Shown here in pieces: positions 42,572 to 51,221 of a stretch of DNA of 55,555 nucleotides (the first letter of the stretch is position 1; each line of letters starts with the position of its first letter). The stretch comes from Alphaproteobacteria bacterium (GTDB lineage Bacteria; Pseudomonadota; Alphaproteobacteria; Rhizobiales; Hyphomicrobiaceae), in the NCBI GenBank assembly GCA_018819265.1, contig JAHJQI010000088.1:1-55555 (forward strand), read 5' to 3'. The notes beneath the pieces were generated by a model that was not told the origin of the DNA, did not search any database, and worked only from the letters and a program-made list of their open reading frames with translations. Both the position numbers and the translations under genes were made by a program.

Positions 42572-43549
42572 TTATTTCGCGAGCGACTGAACCTTGTCGA
42601 TCAGTTCTTGGCCGCCTTTGACGCTGCTCGCAAACTCCGCGTAGATGGGCTGGGAGGCTGCGATAAAGGCTGCTGAGTCTGCGGTGTTTACCGCAATCTC
42701 GCTCTTCTTGATTTCTTCCAGAAGGTCGACTTCGAGCTTCTCGGCAATCTTGTACACGGCGTCCCGGCTATCCTGACCGCACTTGCGCAATGCCGACTGA
42801 ATATCGCCGGGCAGCTTCCCGAAATGCTCCTTCGAAGCCAATACGTAGGCGGGGGTATAGACGTGCCCGGTAATCGAGAGGAACTTCTGCGCCTCCTGGA
42901 ATTTTGCCGAAGCAATTTGCGCGTAGGGATTTTCCTGACCGTCGATAACGCCGGTCTTCAGCGCGGTGAACACTTCCGAGAAGGCCATAGGTGTCGGGTT
43001 GGCGCCATAAAGCTTGAACATCTTTACACGCCAGGCGCCCTTGGGAGTGCGTAGCTTGATGCCGGCAAGGTCTTCAGGCTTGTTGATGGCGCGGACGTTG
43101 TTGGTGATGTGGCGGAAGCCGTTCTCCATCAGGCCGATAATCTCGTACCCCTTCGCCTGCACCGCCGGCTGGAAGACGCTGTCCATCAATTCTCCCTGGA
43201 CGCGGCGCATATGATCGCGGTCCTTGATGATGTAGGGCATCTCGAAAACGCCGAATTCGTCGGAGACCGAGGACATCACGGAGGACGGGAGCGAGAAGGT
43301 GATCTGACCGAGCTTGAGCTTCTGCAGAAGCTCCTGGTCCTTGCCGAGCTGGGAAGAGCCGAAGGTCTGGACTTCAGCCTTGTCGCCGAGTGCCGCATTC
43401 GCGCACCGAGCAAATTCGTTGACGCTCGCTTCGAACAACGAGCCGGGTTTGCCGACGTGGCCGAATTTCAAGACGAGCTTGTCGGCCAGAGCCGGCGTTG
43501 CAAGTGAGGCCGCAATTGCGGCCGCGGCGAACAGTGTCGAACGTTTCAT
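42572..43549 (-). CDS. dctP: TRAP transporter substrate-binding protein DctP
   Basis: 325 residues. A signal peptide covers 1-22 (STLFAAAAIAASLATPALA). The mature protein begins DKLVLKFGHVGKPGSLF. It has the DctP motifs QTFGSSQLGKDQELLQKLK, GLMENGFRHITNN, IKLRTPKGAWRVKMFKLYGANPTPM (with the substrate-carboxylate Arg of the LRTP motif) and DGQENP (quoted in parts). It catches an organic acid in the periplasm. It is the first gene of its operon and divergent from the YdiJ-like gene. The ligand is unknown; linkage to a 2-hydroxyacid dehydrogenase suggests a hydroxyacid. Confidence 0.93.
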   Translation of the reverse strand: MKRSTLFAAAAIAASLATPALADKLVLKFGHVGKPGSLFEASVNEFARCANAALGDKAEVQTFGSSQLGKDQELLQKLKLGQITFSLPSSVMSSVSDEFGVFEMPYIIKDRDHMRRVQGELMDSVFQPAVQAKGYEIIGLMENGFRHITNNVRAINKPEDLAGIKLRTPKGAWRVKMFKLYGANPTPMAFSEVFTALKTGVIDGQENPYAQIASAKFQEAQKFLSITGHVYTPAYVLASKEHFGKLPGDIQSALRKCGQDSRDAVYKIAEKLEVDLLEEIKKSEIAVNTADSAAFIAASQPIYAEFASSVKGGQELIDKVQSLAK

Positions 43550-43777
43550 GATAGTTCCTCCCGATTGTTATGGTTCGACCGTAATCGGTCTTGTCGTCTT
43601 CTTACGTTATTTGGTCAGGCCGTGGCACCCTGAACTACTCCCTTCCGGCCGGCGCTTCAAGGCGCGAGGGCATCGGCTGCCGGTGACGTCGGCGCGTCTC
43701 GTTTGCACCACGGCCCGACCGTTCGGGAGCAATCCCGAAACCACCCTGCGCGCTTGCCACTGCAGCGAATTCGTAAT

Positions 43778-43796
43778 TATGTATTATGCATACATA
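43778..43796. promoter_or_regulatory. Candidate GntR operator
   Basis: TATGTATTATGCATACATA: perfect 7-bp inverted repeat TATGTAT/ATACATA with a 5-bp spacer. It lies 16 bp before the start codon of the YdiJ-like gene in the divergent dctP promoter region and is a good fit, by size and AT-richness, for a dimeric GntR/FCD regulator such as the one at 46781. Confidence 0.6.
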
Positions 43797-43812
43797 CGGG
43801 CGAGGCTTGTCA

Positions 43813-46758
43813 ATGGCGGTGCAGACGATGGCGGTGGCTCCGGGGCTGGAGCAAAAGCTGGCCAGGGAGATGGAAGGCGAGGTGCTGTTCGACGCCTTCA
43901 CCCGCGCCCGCTATGCGACCGACGCTTCGATCTATCAAATGATGCCTCTCGGCGTCGTCATCCCGAAGACCTTCGAGGACGTAGAGGCAACTCTTGCCAT
44001 CGCACGCGACCAAGGCGTACCCGTGCTGCCGCGCGGCGGGGGCACCTCGCAGTGCGGCCAGACCGTCAATGAAGCCATCGTCATTGACTTCTCCCGGCAC
44101 CTCAACGCCCTTCTCTCGGTCGATCCCGCGGGCTGCACCGCAGACGTGCAGCCGGGCCTTGTCCTCGACCACCTCAACGACGCTTTGAAACGCCACGGAC
44201 TGTGGTATCCGGTTGACGTTTCGACGAGTTCGCGCGCCACCATCGGCGGCATGACCGCCAACAACTCGTGCGGATCGCGTTCGATCCGCTACGGCACCTC
44301 CCGCGATAACGTCCTTGCGGTAGATGCCCTGATGGCCGATGGATCGCGCGCCTGCTTCGGCCTCGTGACCGAACATGCACCAAACGGAATGCCCGCAGGC
44401 CTGGTCCGCGACCTGCTCGACCTCGGCCGCCGCGAGGAAGCCGAAATCCGCGTACGCTTTCCCGACATCATCCGCAGGGTCGGCGGCTATAACATCGATG
44501 CCTTGCTTCCCGATAATGCCGGCAACAATCTCGCCCACCTCCTGGTCGGTTCCGAAGGTACGCTGGCGGTCAGCGAGAGGATCAGGCTGAAGCTGTCGCC
44601 GGTGTTGCGCCAGAGGGTGCTCGGCGTCTGCCACTTTCCGACCTTCTACGAGGCGATGGACGCAGCCCAGCACATCGTGAAGCTCGACCCGACGGCCGTC
44701 GAACTGGTCGATTCGAACATCATCCGGCTGGGCCGTGAAATCGCCATGTTCCGCCCCGTGGTCGACGCTTTCGTCAGGGGCGATCCCGCGGCCCTCCTGA
44801 TCGTCGAATTCGCTGAGCCCGACCAGAACGAGAACCTGCGCCGTCTCGATGCGCTCGACGATCTGATGGCGAAACTCGGATTCCGCTGGGGCGATCGTGG
44901 AAAAAAGGACGGCGGCGTCGTCAAGGCGACGGATCCCGCTTTCCAGTCGAAAATCATCGAGGTACGCAAGCAGGGCCTCAACATCGTCATGTCGATGAAG
45001 TCGGAGGGCAAGCCCGTCTCCTTCGTCGAGGACTGTGCCGTTGAACTCAAGGACCTCGCCGAATACACCGACCGGCTGACCGGCATTTTCAGGAAGTACG
45101 ATACGAGCGGCACATGGTATGCGCACGCCTCCGTCGGCACCCTGCACGTCCGCCCGGTGCTCAACCTGAAGCTCGACACCGACCTCAACGCCATGCGCGC
45201 CATCGCCGAAGAGGCCTTCGAAATGGTGCGCGAATACAAGGGCTCGCACTCGGGCGAACATGGCGACGGCATCGCGCGCTCGGAATTCCATCGCACGATG
45301 TTCGGCGAACGCATGGTCGAGAATTTCGAGTGGGTGAAGGACCGCTTCGACCCGCACGGTCTGCTCAATCCGGGCAAGATTGTACGGCCCCCGCGCATGA
45401 ACGATCGCCGCCTGCTGCGCTATGGCCCCGGCTACCAGGTGCCCGAGTTCGACGCGGTGTTCGACTGGAAGGGCCACTACGGCGCCGGCCGCGGTTTCCA
45501 GGGCGCGGTCGAGATGTGCAACAACAATGGCGCCTGCCGGAAAATGCGCGACGGCGTCATGTGCCCGTCCTACCGGGTCACGAAAAACGAGCGCGATGTC
45601 GTGCGCGGTCGCGCCAATTCGCTCCGCCTCGCCATGTCCGGACAACTCGGTCCGGACGCGCTCGCTTCCGACGAGATGGCCGAGACGCTGTCGTTGTGCG
45701 TCTCCTGCAAGGCCTGCCGCCGCGAATGCCCGACCGGCGTCGACATGGCCAAGATGAAGATCGAGGTGCTGGCCCGGCGGGCGAAGAAGAACGGGATATC
45801 CTTGCGCGACCGTCTCGTCGCCTACCTGCCGCGGTATGCTGAGGCTGCGTCGCGCATTCCCTGGGCGATGAACCTGCGCGACACGCTGCCCGGTGCCGCG
45901 GCCTTGACTGATCGAATGCTGGGCCTCAGCGCCAGCCGCCGCCTGCCGCAGTGGCGCTCGGATACCTACCGCCCGACAGCAACAGGATCGCACTCTGGGC
46001 ACGCCGAGGTGTTGCTTTTCGCCGATACCTTCAACCGCTACTTCGAACCCGCAAACCTGCGCGCGACCGAGACGGTCCTCGAGCGCGCCGGAATAAGGTT
46101 CGCACACGCCACCCCCCGCGACGAAGACGGACGCCGCCCGCTGTGCTGCGGCCGCACCTTCTTTGCAGCGGGCCTTGCCGACGAAGCCAGGCAGGAACTC
46201 GGCCGTACCATCGCCGCCTTTCGCCCGACGCTTGAGAACGGCGGCTATGTCGTCGGCCTCGAACCCTCCTGCGTGATGACGTTCCGCGATGAAGCCGTCG
46301 CCCTGCTCGGGGATGCCTGGAGCGAAGAACTGGCGAGCCGGGTGCTGCTTTTGGAAGAATACCTTTGCAAAAAGCTCGAGGCCGGCGAGCTTGATCTGCA
46401 ACTCGGGCCGGTTGCAGCCAGGAAGGCGCTCCTGCACGGGCATTGCCACCAGAAATCGTTCAATGCCGTGAGCCCCGTGCAGAGCGTGCTCGCACTGATC
46501 CCCGATCTCGAAACCGAGTTGATCGAGACGAGCTGCTGCGGCATGGCCGGCGCCTTCGGCTACCAGTCCGAAACCTACCAGACGTCGATCGCGATGGCCG
46601 AGCTGTCGCTGTTGCCGCGCGTCCGCGAGGCCGACGCAAAGACCGTCATCATCGCCGACGGCACGTCCTGCCGGCATCAGATCGCCGATGGCGCTGCGCG
46701 CCAGGCCGTGCACGTCGCGCGGCTTCTTCTTGAAGCTTCTGCAGGCAAGCTCGATTGA
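43813..46758 (+). CDS. FAD-binding and 4Fe-4S 2-hydroxyacid dehydrogenase, YdiJ-like
   Basis: 981 residues from the ATG at 43813 with CGAGG upstream; another Met six codons later is possible. Domain order: FAD-binding PCMH-type domain (about 40-280; VLPRGGGTSQCGQTVN, STSSRATIGGMTANNSCGSRS), FAD-oxidase C-terminal domain (to about 540; HASVGTLHVRPVLNL, SHSGEHGDGIARSEF), two 4Fe-4S motifs (MCNNNGACRKMRDGVMCPSY and CVSCKACRRECPTG) and CCG cysteine domains (CCGRTFFAAG, TSCCGMAGAFGY). This is the architecture of E. coli YdiJ, a D-2-hydroxyglutarate dehydrogenase; D-lactate or another D-2-hydroxyacid is equally possible. It probably passes electrons to the quinone pool. It is divergent from the TRAP genes and followed by gntR 22 bp later. 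Confidence 0.9.
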   Translation: MAVQTMAVAPGLEQKLAREMEGEVLFDAFTRARYATDASIYQMMPLGVVIPKTFEDVEATLAIARDQGVPVLPRGGGTSQCGQTVNEAIVIDFSRHLNALLSVDPAGCTADVQPGLVLDHLNDALKRHGLWYPVDVSTSSRATIGGMTANNSCGSRSIRYGTSRDNVLAVDALMADGSRACFGLVTEHAPNGMPAGLVRDLLDLGRREEAEIRVRFPDIIRRVGGYNIDALLPDNAGNNLAHLLVGSEGTLAVSERIRLKLSPVLRQRVLGVCHFPTFYEAMDAAQHIVKLDPTAVELVDSNIIRLGREIAMFRPVVDAFVRGDPAALLIVEFAEPDQNENLRRLDALDDLMAKLGFRWGDRGKKDGGVVKATDPAFQSKIIEVRKQGLNIVMSMKSEGKPVSFVEDCAVELKDLAEYTDRLTGIFRKYDTSGTWYAHASVGTLHVRPVLNLKLDTDLNAMRAIAEEAFEMVREYKGSHSGEHGDGIARSEFHRTMFGERMVENFEWVKDRFDPHGLLNPGKIVRPPRMNDRRLLRYGPGYQVPEFDAVFDWKGHYGAGRGFQGAVEMCNNNGACRKMRDGVMCPSYRVTKNERDVVRGRANSLRLAMSGQLGPDALASDEMAETLSLCVSCKACRRECPTGVDMAKMKIEVLARRAKKNGISLRDRLVAYLPRYAEAASRIPWAMNLRDTLPGAAALTDRMLGLSASRRLPQWRSDTYRPTATGSHSGHAEVLLFADTFNRYFEPANLRATETVLERAGIRFAHATPRDEDGRRPLCCGRTFFAAGLADEARQELGRTIAAFRPTLENGGYVVGLEPSCVMTFRDEAVALLGDAWSEELASRVLLLEEYLCKKLEAGELDLQLGPVAARKALLHGHCHQKSFNAVSPVQSVLALIPDLETELIETSCCGMAGAFGYQSETYQTSIAMAELSLLPRVREADAKTVIIADGTSCRHQIADGAARQAVHVARLLLEASAGKLD

Positions 46759-46780
46759 AACAGCAATAGGAAGACCGGTC

Positions 46781-47461
46781 ATGGGCACCTCTGCCATCGC
46801 ACCAATCGAGCGACGCGCGCTTCACGAAGATCTCGCCGATCAGTTGCGCCGCGCGATCGTTCATGGCGAACTGAAGCCGGGCGAGAAAATCTCGGAAAAG
46901 ATCCTCTGCGAGCAGTTCGGCGTCTCGCGCACCCCTGTCCGCGAAGCTCTCAAGATCCTGTCGACCGAGGGTCTCGTGCAGCTCATGCAGAACCGGGGTG
47001 CCTCCGTCACCGAAGTCACCTTGGAAGACATGCAGCACGCCTTCCCGGTGATGGGCGCGCTCGAGGCGCTCGCCGGCGAACTCGCCTGCCAGAATGCGAG
47101 CGATGCCCAGATTGAACGCGCGGCGGTGCTCCAGGCCAGAATGATTGCGATGTTCCAGAAGGGCGACCGCAAAGGCTACTTCCGCGTCAACGAGGAAGTC
47201 CACCAGCTGATCCTCGAAGCGTCCGGCAACACCGCGCTCCCCCGGCTTTTGCGCACCGTTTCCGGACAGGTGCGCCGCGCCCGCTATATGGCCAATCTAT
47301 CCAGGGAGCGCTGGGCCGAAGCGATAGCCGAACATGAGGAGATTCTAGCCGCATTGGCGGCGCGGGATGGCAAGAGGCTCAGCCGGTTGTTGAAGGCCCA
47401 CCTCGCCAACAAACTTTCAGCCCTCGCGAAGGCCTTCGCCCAGACCAAGCCAAAAATTTGA
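46781..47461 (+). CDS. GntR family transcriptional regulator (FCD/FadR subfamily)
   Basis: 226 residues from the ATG at 46781 (MGTSAIAPIERRALHED), with AGGAAG upstream; a longer overlap with the previous gene is rejected. The N-terminal winged helix covers about residues 10-78 (LKPGEKISEKILCEQFGVSR, TPVREALKILSTEGLV), then the all-helical FCD effector domain (FPVMGALEALAGELAC, VNEEVHQLILEASGN, AEHEEILAALAARDG). FCD regulators bind carboxylates through a metal held by His residues, here in VHQLI and EHEEIL. It is co-oriented with the YdiJ-like gene and most probably controls it and the divergent TRAP operon. Confidence 0.92.
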   Translation: MGTSAIAPIERRALHEDLADQLRRAIVHGELKPGEKISEKILCEQFGVSRTPVREALKILSTEGLVQLMQNRGASVTEVTLEDMQHAFPVMGALEALAGELACQNASDAQIERAAVLQARMIAMFQKGDRKGYFRVNEEVHQLILEASGNTALPRLLRTVSGQVRRARYMANLSRERWAEAIAEHEEILAALAARDGKRLSRLLKAHLANKLSALAKAFAQTKPKI

Positions 47462-47481
47462 GCGGCCACTCCGCAAAGCCG

Positions 47482-47841
47482 TCAGATTTGCCCCAGTTCG
47501 AGGAAGCTCAAGCCTGATAGCCCAAGCGCCAGTAGCGCCAATATCCAGCGCCCCCGGTGCGCTGAACCTGCCGCCCCCAATATCAGCAGCGTCAGGATGA
47601 CGGCCACCGCCACCATGTTGATGACCACGCAGCCGGCCATGCCGAGGCCGTGCACCGTGGTGGCTCCCTCGACATATGTCGCCCCCGCGATCCCGATCAG
47701 AACCGCGCCGAGCAGCCGCGGCCACAAGCCGGTCTGCGGTTTGGGCAGCCCGAAGATGCTGCAAGCCGTCAACGGCAACAGGAGTAAGACGAGGCCGCCA
47801 CTCAGTTTAAGAATCGTCTCGATATACAGGAGCTGCTGCAC
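47482..47841 (-). CDS. Small four-helix membrane protein, unknown
   Basis: 119 residues with four hydrophobic segments: ILKLSGGLVLLLLPLTACSIFGL, LLGAVLIGIAGATYVEG, GCVVINMVAVAVILTLLILGA and WILALLALGLSGLSFLEL (quoted in parts). A PKPQTGLWPRLLGAVL stretch after segment 1 is conserved in unnamed membrane proteins that I recall from Rhizobiales. No function is known. It converges with gntR and precedes the lipoprotein gene by 33 bp on the other side (same strand). Confidence 0.7.
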   Translation of the reverse strand: MQQLLYIETILKLSGGLVLLLLPLTACSIFGLPKPQTGLWPRLLGAVLIGIAGATYVEGATTVHGLGMAGCVVINMVAVAVILTLLILGAAGSAHRGRWILALLALGLSGLSFLELGQI

Positions 47842-47874
47842 GAGGGCTGGTTCAAACCTGAAGGACGCCGACGA

Positions 47875-48435
47875 TCAGCGCTTGTTGTCGCGCTGGGAGT
47901 CCCACCAGTCGCCGGTGCCGAACTGGGGCCCCTTGTCCGCGACAACGTCCTGGTCGAACAGACCGCCGAACACACCGCCGTCGCCCGCAACCTTGGGTGC
48001 CGGGGGAGGCGAGAAATCGGCGGACAGCACCTTGGTGAGGTCGGTCTTGATGGCCGCCGTCCGCTTCGAGTTGCAGTAATCGGGCTCGCTGGCGGCGGCA
48101 GTCATCACGCCGCGGTAGCCGGTGTCATAAATCTGCTCGACCCTCGTCAGGTCGCCGACAGCCAGGCCGCTCGCGGCTTCCGCTGCAAGGTAGTTGGATT
48201 TGAGGCCGGCTGCGTCGAAGTTATAGCCGCATTTGGAGGCACGCGCCGCGACCGTTCCGACATGCAGCGCCCGGCCGGTCGGGGTATTGTTATCAACGGG
48301 AGCGACGGGAGCGGCCGTCTGGCTGGAGCCGCCGAACAGCGACCCGGTGGTCATACCCGGGCCAGACGAGCAGCCTGCGGCCATCAAGGCGGTCGCAGAA
48401 ATGAAGGCGGCGCTAGCGCAAATGCGAAGAGTCAT
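47875..48435 (-). CDS. Predicted lipoprotein of unknown function
   Basis: 186 residues. Residues 1-22 form a lipoprotein signal with lipobox LMAAGC (Cys22), so the protein is expected to be anchored to a membrane. A Ser/Gly/Thr/Pro-rich linker is followed by a helical domain with paired cysteines (ASKCGYNF and PDYCNSK) and the segment LAVGDLTRVEQIYDTGYRGV. The C-terminus is Gly/Asp-rich (DGGVFGGLFDQD, GTGDWWDSQRDNK). I recall similar unnamed lipoproteins from Rhizobiales. Likely partners are not evident. Confidence 0.75.
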   Translation of the reverse strand: MTLRICASAAFISATALMAAGCSSGPGMTTGSLFGGSSQTAAPVAPVDNNTPTGRALHVGTVAARASKCGYNFDAAGLKSNYLAAEAASGLAVGDLTRVEQIYDTGYRGVMTAAASEPDYCNSKRTAAIKTDLTKVLSADFSPPPAPKVAGDGGVFGGLFDQDVVADKGPQFGTGDWWDSQRDNKR

Positions 48436-48594
48436 CGTCCGAAACCCCCGGAATCGAAATCATTCGAATTGAGGATTGCCCGACCTTTAAGCACCGGTCA
48501 ATCGCCGTCGCGAATTAGCTGTGAGCGCAAATTGGCCAGAAAAAAGGCGTTGAGGACGCGCGGCAGCTGGATGTCTGCCGGCGTTGCCGATGCA

Positions 48595-48916
48595 TCAGCG
48601 TTGCAACTCGCGCACGGCGCGCTCCAGCCCATCGAGCGTCAGCGGGAACATGCGCCGCTTCGCTGCGCGCCGCCGAAAACAATTCCTCGGCGGTTTTGAC
48701 ATGCCAGTCCATCGAACCGCCGACGTCGAAGAACATCAACACCTTGACTGCGTTGCGCCGCTCAGGCCGACATCTTGATGTCGAGAAAACCGCGTTCCGC
48801 CGTGGACCGGATCATATCGTCGAGATCGAGTTCATCTTCCGCCCCCTGCCGGGCCAGCTTGCGCAACTTGCGCAGCGCCACCCTGAGATTGCGCGTGCCG
48901 ACTTCGACGCCGTCAT
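48595..48916 (-). pseudogene. vWA (CoxE-like) domain protein, decayed remnant
   Basis: Three blocks of one vWA protein can be read in order on the minus strand: EVGTRNLRVALRKLRKLARQ through ERGFLDIKM (to about 48770), then in the +1 frame PERRNAVKVLMFFDVGGSMD through EELFSAAR (MIDAS-like DVGGSMD, a variant of DxSxS), then after an internal deletion and a second frame change RRMFPLTLDGLERAVRELQR with a TGA at 48595-48597. The N-terminal part is missing: the block begins exactly where the CTAG of half-palindrome E starts at 48917. Frame changes plus deletion make it non-functional. Confidence 0.85.
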
Positions 48917-48946
48917 CTAGTGAGGCGTCGCGCCTTAGTTGACCGA
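48917..48946. repeat. Half copy of palindrome C2 (element E)
   Basis: 30 bases starting CTAGTGAGGCGT that match the bulge-free arm of hairpin C2 (reverse complement of 15646-15675) with one mismatch. The opposite arm is absent. It sits at the truncated 5' end of the vWA pseudogene, so the breakpoint of that gene coincides with the palindrome. Confidence 0.85.
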
Positions 48947-48981
48947 GCGCCCAAAAAAACACGTTCACCAGCCAAAACAAG

Positions 48982-49007
48982 AAAAACCGGCTCGAAGGCC
49001 GGCTTTT
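48982..49007 (-). terminator. Rho-independent terminator of the first porin gene
   Basis: Stem CCGGC/GCCGG with a 6-nt loop, flanked by A-run and T-run on both sides (AAAAACCGGC ... GCCGGCTTTT). It is 66 bp after the porin stop codon and would end transcription from the minus strand; it could also work in the other direction. Confidence 0.75.
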
Positions 49008-49072
49008 CCCTGGAAATGGAGATTTGAAGTCCAACGCAGATGGAGAAACGCGTTGGACTTCGGACTTGTGGA

Positions 49073-50452
49073 TCAGAAGTTGATCAGTGCACCAAACTTG
49101 ACGAGGTCGAATTCGTCGAGATCAGAGTTCCCCTCTGCAAGGCCTACGCCCGCGCATCCCGTAGCACCCGCAAGAGCGCTGTCGCAGGTGAGGTCGCCCT
49201 CATAGTGACGCCAAGCTACCCAAAGCTGCATCGCCGCAGCATCGACATTCTGCACGATGCCGATACCATATTGTTCAAGTTCCGAGTCGGTAACGCCCGC
49301 ATCGAATAGACCTGCGGTCATCTTGTCGTCGTTATTGCCATACTCGCCATAGAACGTTGTAGAACCGATCGCGAAGACCTGGCGCTTCAAACCGGCCTTG
49401 ATGTACCAGTTTTCTCCATCCGGATTGAGGCGACCAGCGCCACGCGACGATGCAGTAACCTCGTTGTCCTCGGTGCCGTACGCACCGTAAACGAACAGCC
49501 CGCTCTGAACGTGTTCGGCGTAGGCGCCAATCTGCAAGTGGCCTACGTCGAGACCACCATTAGCCAGCGCGCCAGCGTTAGCTCCGGTGGCACCCGGCGC
49601 ACCTTCATCCGAACTCTGGACGTAGGCAATAGCACCGGCCAACTTTACACCGCTGAACTCTCCAGCGTAACGACCGGACACCGCCCAAACATCGTCTTCA
49701 CCCCAGGAGGTCGATGCGCTGAAACCGGCTATGGTCGGCGAATCGTAACGAACGACGTTGGAAGGGTAACCATCGCAGTCAGCTGCGACAGCGCCGCCCA
49801 CGGGGTGACAGTTGGCCAACGCACCCCAGTTGAAGCCGGTCCGATTGCCACCAACCAATGTGGTGAAGCCTTGAACGTCATACATGACGTAGTTGGCCTG
49901 AACCAGCGAACCCGAACCGTCCGGAAGGATGGCTTGGTTGTCCGCAGCCGACGACTGCTGGCCGACACTGAGACGACCTAACCGGTTGCTACGCAGATAC
50001 CAGTAGGCGCTTTCGAGAGCCATGACGCTGCCCGGGTTGCCCTGAACGGCGGCAAACACGTTGCCCCCTTCGTCAGTATCCTGATTGACCCCGAGAGAAT
50101 CGTTGTTCATGGCTTCTATCTTCAACAGGAAGCCGGCATCCCATTCGCTGTTGATCTGCGCCTTGCCCGAGAAGGCGAAGTGCGTGCCGATCGACACCGA
50201 ACCGGTGTCGGTAATGTAGACATTACTTTCTACTCCGTCGTCCCAGGCCAGGACCTGCTGGGCGACGAAGCCGGACACCGTCAGCGAAACCTTGCGATTA
50301 CCCTTACGGGCGGTCGTGGCTTCGAGTTCGGCGACACGTTCTTCTAGATCGGCGCAGCAGTCCCCACCGAGGTCAGCAGCTTGCGCCCCGGTTGCAAGGT
50401 TGCCCGCCAGAAGGCCGGCCGCCAGCAAGGCGCTCAGGCTGTATTTGTTCAT
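49073..50452 (-). CDS. Rhizobiales-type porin, paralogue 1
   Basis: 459 residues; TAGGAGAT precedes the ATG at 50452. A signal peptide covers residues 1-25 (SLSALLAAGLLAGNLATGAQA). The mature start is ADLGGDCCADLEERVAELEA, a short coiled-coil segment with a CC pair typical of the alphaproteobacterial 'porin subfamily' (Porin_2), then beta strands ending in an aromatic-rich C-terminus (FDLVKFGALINF). It forms an outer-membrane trimeric channel for small solutes. It is the downstream member of a tandem pair with the gene at 51222-52571; N-terminal and last-strand regions are nearly identical while loops differ. Confidence 0.9.
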   Translation of the reverse strand: MNKYSLSALLAAGLLAGNLATGAQAADLGGDCCADLEERVAELEATTARKGNRKVSLTVSGFVAQQVLAWDDGVESNVYITDTGSVSIGTHFAFSGKAQINSEWDAGFLLKIEAMNNDSLGVNQDTDEGGNVFAAVQGNPGSVMALESAYWYLRSNRLGRLSVGQQSSAADNQAILPDGSGSLVQANYVMYDVQGFTTLVGGNRTGFNWGALANCHPVGGAVAADCDGYPSNVVRYDSPTIAGFSASTSWGEDDVWAVSGRYAGEFSGVKLAGAIAYVQSSDEGAPGATGANAGALANGGLDVGHLQIGAYAEHVQSGLFVYGAYGTEDNEVTASSRGAGRLNPDGENWYIKAGLKRQVFAIGSTTFYGEYGNNDDKMTAGLFDAGVTDSELEQYGIGIVQNVDAAAMQLWVAWRHYEGDLTCDSALAGATGCAGVGLAEGNSDLDEFDLVKFGALINF

Positions 50453-51221
50453 CGACTATCTCCTAGTCTGCGTTTTCAATTTGTTGGCGGACGCCTGAAC
50501 AGGACGCGAAACTAAAAGGCCGCACACATTAGCGCGGCGATGAACGCAAGGACTGAGCCGCATGCCCAGAAATTGATCGATTCGCATAGGTGCCACAATT
50601 GATCCTTGCAGCCGGTCAGGTTGAGCAGCCCCAGTGTGTCAATGCTGCAACGCATTGTGCAGAGCATTTACATATTCGTAACCGGACCAGTTAGAACCAA
50701 AATCGCCAGAAATGCTATCAGTTGGAATGGAAAACCAAAAAACTGCGAGCCACGAATAGTTATTGCGAATAAATCGTCATACGGCGCTGTCCGGCTCAGA
50801 TTTCAGTGCTCACGGAACTCGCGCTGGAAAACGCTGTGGATGGGGCGGGATTTCGTCGCGGAACACCGCCCTGCCGCTGGATTTGACGATGGCGAAAAGC
50901 CCAGGTGGTGCCGGAAGCACACTGTTTATGAGGCGGCACCAGCTCGTTTCGTGGGCGAATGCAGCGGGTGACGGGCCTGCGGGATTTGGTCCAGGTGAGT
51001 TGCGGCAGGCAACCAGGCCGCGATCCGCCGCCGCCGTCAGATGGTCAGCAGGCGCGTTGGTTGAAGTGCTCTATATGGGGGAAGCATCGCATCGCAAGCC
51101 GTGCAGGGGCGGCTGTGCCAGCCGCAGCGGGCAAGCGAAATCGCCTCAGTATCGGAAAACAGAAAAGGCCACCCCGGGACACCGGGATGGCCTTTCGAGC
51201 TGTTCAAGTCGGGCAGTCGGA
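50453..51221. other. 769-bp interval between the two porin genes
   Basis: Open frames on the plus strand here have no recognisable family, and one merely extends from the antisense strand of porin 2. The interval holds the porin 2 terminator (51163-51195) and presumably the porin 1 promoter. No RNA gene or repeat is evident by eye. The part next to porin 1 (about 50500-50800) is AT-richer than the genes. Confidence 0.5.
51163..51195 (-). terminator. Rho-independent terminator of the second porin gene
   Basis: Long stem GGCCACCCCGG / CCGGGATGGCC (one G-T type mismatch) with a GACA-type loop, preceded by AAAA and followed by TTT, 27 bp after the porin 2 stop codon. Confidence 0.8.

Noticed and set aside
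43562..43592. Inverted repeat CCGATT ... AATCGG upstream of dctP as an operator
   Set aside because: Only 6-bp arms 16 bp apart, with no second copy at the divergent gene; the 19-bp palindrome at 43778 is a better candidate.
43810..46797. 995-codon open frame on the minus strand
   Set aside because: Exactly opposite the YdiJ-like dehydrogenase, whose FAD and Fe-S motifs are intact.
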